This document shows, in pieces, positions 61,836 to 64,000 of a DNA stretch of 64,000 bases; position 1 is the first letter of the stretch, and each line of letters begins with the position of its first letter. The stretch spans positions 636,001-700,000 of the forward strand of contig CP067345.1 in the NCBI GenBank assembly GCA_020641055.1, written 5' to 3'. The stretch is from Clostridioides sp. ES-S-0010-02. Lineage in GTDB: Bacteria; Bacillota; Clostridia; Peptostreptococcales; Peptostreptococcaceae. The position numbers and the translations under genes were made by a program. The notes beneath the pieces were generated by a model. It worked only from the letters and a program-made list of their open reading frames with translations. It ran no database searches and was not told the DNA's origin.

Positions 61836-63050
61836 ATGAGAGAAATAAAATGGAAATTAAATAACTTACCTAAAGCAGAGGAAAAAGAAAAAGGAATTGA
61901 ATTTTTAAAGGACGAAGAAATTGCAAAAGCTAAAGCATTTCATGAGAGTTTTCCACAATATGAAAAAACTCCTTTAGTTAAATTAGATAACTTAGCAAAA
62001 TTATTAGGAGTTAGCGGAATATATGTTAAAGATGAATCTTATAGATTTGGATTAAATGCATTTAAAGTTTTGGGTGGTTCTTACTCTATGGGTAAATACT
62101 TAGCTCAAAGATTAAATAAAGATATATCAGAGTTAGGATATGAAAAATTAACTTCAAAAGAAATAAAAGACCAATTAGGAGAAATAACTTTCTTTACAGC
62201 TACAGATGGAAATCATGGTAGAGGAGTTGCTTGGACAGCTAATAAATTAGGTCAAAAATCTGTTGTATTAATGCCAAAAGGTTCTTCTGAATTTAGATTA
62301 AATAAAATCAAAGGAGAAGGTGCAGATGCTAGTATAACAGACTTAAATTATGATGATGCAGTAAGATTAGCTAATGATTATGCAGAAGCTGATGACCATG
62401 GAGTAATGGTTCAAGATACAGCATGGGATGGATATGAAGAAATACCAGCATGGATAATGCAAGGATATGGAACTATGGCTAAAGAAGCTATAGAACAATT
62501 AAAAGAATATGGAGTAGATAGACCAACGCATGTATTTGTGCAAGCAGGAGTTGGTTCGCTTGCTGGTGCAGTTCAAGGATATGTTGCTTCAATATATGAT
62601 GAATGCCCAATAACAGTAGTAGTAGAAGCTGATGAGGCAGATTGTTACTATAAATCAGCAGAAGCAGGAGATGGAAAACCAAGATTTGTAGGTGGAGATA
62701 TGCCAACTATAATGGCAGGTCTTGCTTGTGGAGAACCAAATACTATAGGATTTGAAGTATTAAAAAATTATTCATCAGCATTCGTTTCAGCACCAGACTG
62801 GGTTTCTGCTAAAGGTATGAGAGTTTTAGGAAATCCTCTAAGAGGAGATGAAAAAGTAATCTCTGGAGAATCTGGAGCAGTTACAACTGGAGCATTAGTT
62901 TCAATACTTGAAAGTGAAGATTTAAAAGATTTAAGAGAGGCTTTGAAATTAGATGAAAACTCTAAAGTATTATTAATAAGTACAGAAGGAGACACTGACC
63001 CAGACAAATATAAAGATATAGTTTGGAATGGAGAATACCAAAGTAAATAA
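61836..63050 (+). CDS. dpaL: Diaminopropionate ammonia-lyase (YgeX/DpaL)
   Basis: 404 residues, the normal length. This fold-type II PLP enzyme has the Schiff-base Lys in FGLNAFKVLGGSYSM (about residue 76), substrate loop TATDGNHGRGVAW (about 115) and PLP-phosphate glycine loop in FVQAGVGSLAGAV (about 240). It splits 2,3-diaminopropionate into pyruvate and two ammonia via 2-aminoacrylate. In enterobacteria and clostridia the gene sits in the ygeWXY/ssnA/xdh cluster tied to purine or selenium metabolism; here ygeY follows at 63184. AAAGGGG lies 12 bases before ATG. Sigma-54 control is supported by the promoter at 61751. Confidence 0.95.
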   Translation: MREIKWKLNNLPKAEEKEKGIEFLKDEEIAKAKAFHESFPQYEKTPLVKLDNLAKLLGVSGIYVKDESYRFGLNAFKVLGGSYSMGKYLAQRLNKDISELGYEKLTSKEIKDQLGEITFFTATDGNHGRGVAWTANKLGQKSVVLMPKGSSEFRLNKIKGEGADASITDLNYDDAVRLANDYAEADDHGVMVQDTAWDGYEEIPAWIMQGYGTMAKEAIEQLKEYGVDRPTHVFVQAGVGSLAGAVQGYVASIYDECPITVVVEADEADCYYKSAEAGDGKPRFVGGDMPTIMAGLACGEPNTIGFEVLKNYSSAFVSAPDWVSAKGMRVLGNPLRGDEKVISGESGAVTTGALVSILESEDLKDLREALKLDENSKVLLISTEGDTDPDKYKDIVWNGEYQSK

Positions 63051-63183
63051 AAAATTTAAAATAAAAAATAAATAAAGTCTAAATAAAAGTTTAATAAGTG
63101 AAATATTAATAAGTAAATAAGTAAAATACCAATAAATAAAGTGAAACATCAATAAATTAAAAATTATATGGGGGAATATCAAA

Positions 63184-64000
63184 ATGTTAAATGAAATAAG
63201 AAAAAAACAATTAACTGAAGTATGCCAAGATTTAATAAGAAATGCTAGTTATTCAGGTCAAGAAGAAAATGTAGTAAAGGCAATTGAAGAAAATTTTGCT
63301 ATGCTAGGTTTTGACAGCTGGTCAAGAGATAGATATGGAAATATAATAGGATGCATAAAAGGAAACAAACCAGGGAAAAAAATATTATTTGATGGGCATA
63401 TAGATACAGTTCCAGTTCCAGATGCAAGTAAGTGGAGTGTTCCTCCTTTTGAAGCAAGAATAGTAGACGGAAAAATATATGGTAGAGGAACTTCTGATAT
63501 GAAGGGTCAAGTAAGTGCTATGATGGCGGCTGTTTCATACTTTGCAGAAGATACTAATAAAGACTTCGAAGGTGAATTATATGTAGCAGGAGTTGTTCAT
63601 GAAGAAATATTTGAAGGAGTTTCAGCTAGAGAAATAAGTAAAGCTGTTAAACCTGATTATGTTGTAATCGGAGAATCTTCAGAACTAAACTTAAAGATTG
63701 GTCAAAGAGGTAGAGGAGAAATAGTTGTAGAAACTTTTGGTAAACCAGCTCACTCTGCTAACCCAGAAAAAGGTATAAATGCAGTTTATAAAATGGCTAA
63801 TGTAATTCAAAGAATACAACAATTAGTACCTCCAACTCATCCAGTTTTAGGTGATGGAATATTAGTTTTAACAGATATAAAATCTTCTCCATATCCAGGT
63901 GCATCAGTGGTGCCAGATTATTGTAAAGCTACTTTTGATAGAAGATTATTAGTTGGAGAAACAAGAGAAGGAGTACTAGCTCCAATACAAGCATTATTAG
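63184..64000 (+). CDS. ygeY: YgeY-family M20 metallopeptidase, partial (runs off right edge)
   Basis: The first 272 residues are visible. DGHIDTVPVPDASKW (metal His and Asp), GRGTSDMKGQVSAM (bridging Asp), VHEEIFEGVSARE (catalytic and metal Glu) and AHSANPEKGINAVYKM (dimerisation-domain His) place it in the M20 YgeY/SgcX-like subgroup often next to dpaL. It is a cytoplasmic di-zinc amidohydrolase of unproven substrate. GGGGGA lies 9 bases before ATG 63184. The 133-base gap to dpaL shows no terminator, so the two are probably co-transcribed from the sigma-54 promoter. Confidence 0.92.
   Translation, partial: MLNEIRKKQLTEVCQDLIRNASYSGQEENVVKAIEENFAMLGFDSWSRDRYGNIIGCIKGNKPGKKILFDGHIDTVPVPDASKWSVPPFEARIVDGKIYGRGTSDMKGQVSAMMAAVSYFAEDTNKDFEGELYVAGVVHEEIFEGVSAREISKAVKPDYVVIGESSELNLKIGQRGRGEIVVETFGKPAHSANPEKGINAVYKMANVIQRIQQLVPPTHPVLGDGILVLTDIKSSPYPGASVVPDYCKATFDRRLLVGETREGVLAPIQALL

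Overview
The window is AT-rich, low-GC Gram-positive DNA that most resembles Clostridioides difficile or a very close relative. The reasons are a cell-wall protein with three Cwp-type (PF04122) repeats, an alpha/beta spore SASP, amino-acid fermentation genes (serine dehydratase, diaminopropionate ammonia-lyase, YgeY) under sigma-54 control, and Clostridia-like codon use with strong GGAGG ribosome sites. I recall a similar gene order (serine dehydratase, SASP, methyltransferase, hslO) near CD3220 of strain 630. That is memory, not a search.

Layout. 1-5.0 kb: housekeeping genes (serine dehydratase tail, M20 amidohydrolase, SASP, methyltransferase, hslO, PIG-L deacetylase). 5.3-10.7 kb: a short UvrA-like ATPase, an osmoprotectant ABC importer whose permease is fused to its binding protein, and a cupin. 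10.9-16.2 kb: a two-component system with an FtsX/MacB-type ABC exporter. 16.4-17.7 kb: a wrecked IS1182-type transposase and other gene debris. 18.5-29.0 kb: a class I lanthipeptide locus in the order lanC1-lanT-lanB-lanA1-lanA2-CPBP protease-flavin reductase-lanC2. 29.6-31.3 kb: a PadR regulator with two flavodoxin-like proteins. 31.6-46 kb: accessory regulators and transporters (AraC/GyrI twice, MarR+MATE, double-MerR+MFS, second UvrA-like, serine hydrolase, a YidC homologue) mixed with gene remnants. 46.4-49.2 kb: a lone phage-type replication protein and a Cwp/PepSY surface protein. 49.6-51.9 kb: an Fe-S aldo/keto reductase, a MerR regulator and a flavin reductase. 52.4-57.2 kb: three tandem beta-helix proteins plus a fragment of a fourth. 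58.5-64 kb: ridA, a sigma-54 activator, dpaL and ygeY.

The most interesting system is the lanthipeptide locus. It has one dehydratase, one exporter, two intact cyclases, two almost identical precursors made by a recent duplication of about 617 bp, and a flavoenzyme that may tailor the product. No LanP-type leader protease and no LanFEG/LanI immunity genes are visible. The membrane protease, or the two-component/ABC module upstream, might fill those roles.

A second coherent system is at the right end. Canonical -24/-12 promoters with matching upstream dyads at matching distances precede ridA and dpaL, and the activator gene lies between them. Chemically this makes sense because DpaL generates 2-aminoacrylate and RidA removes it. 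A third is a probable MerR regulon: 19-bp-spacer promoters with the same AGTTAACT core lie 39 kb apart, before the cupin and before the aldo/keto reductase. I saw no tRNA, rRNA or CRISPR array.
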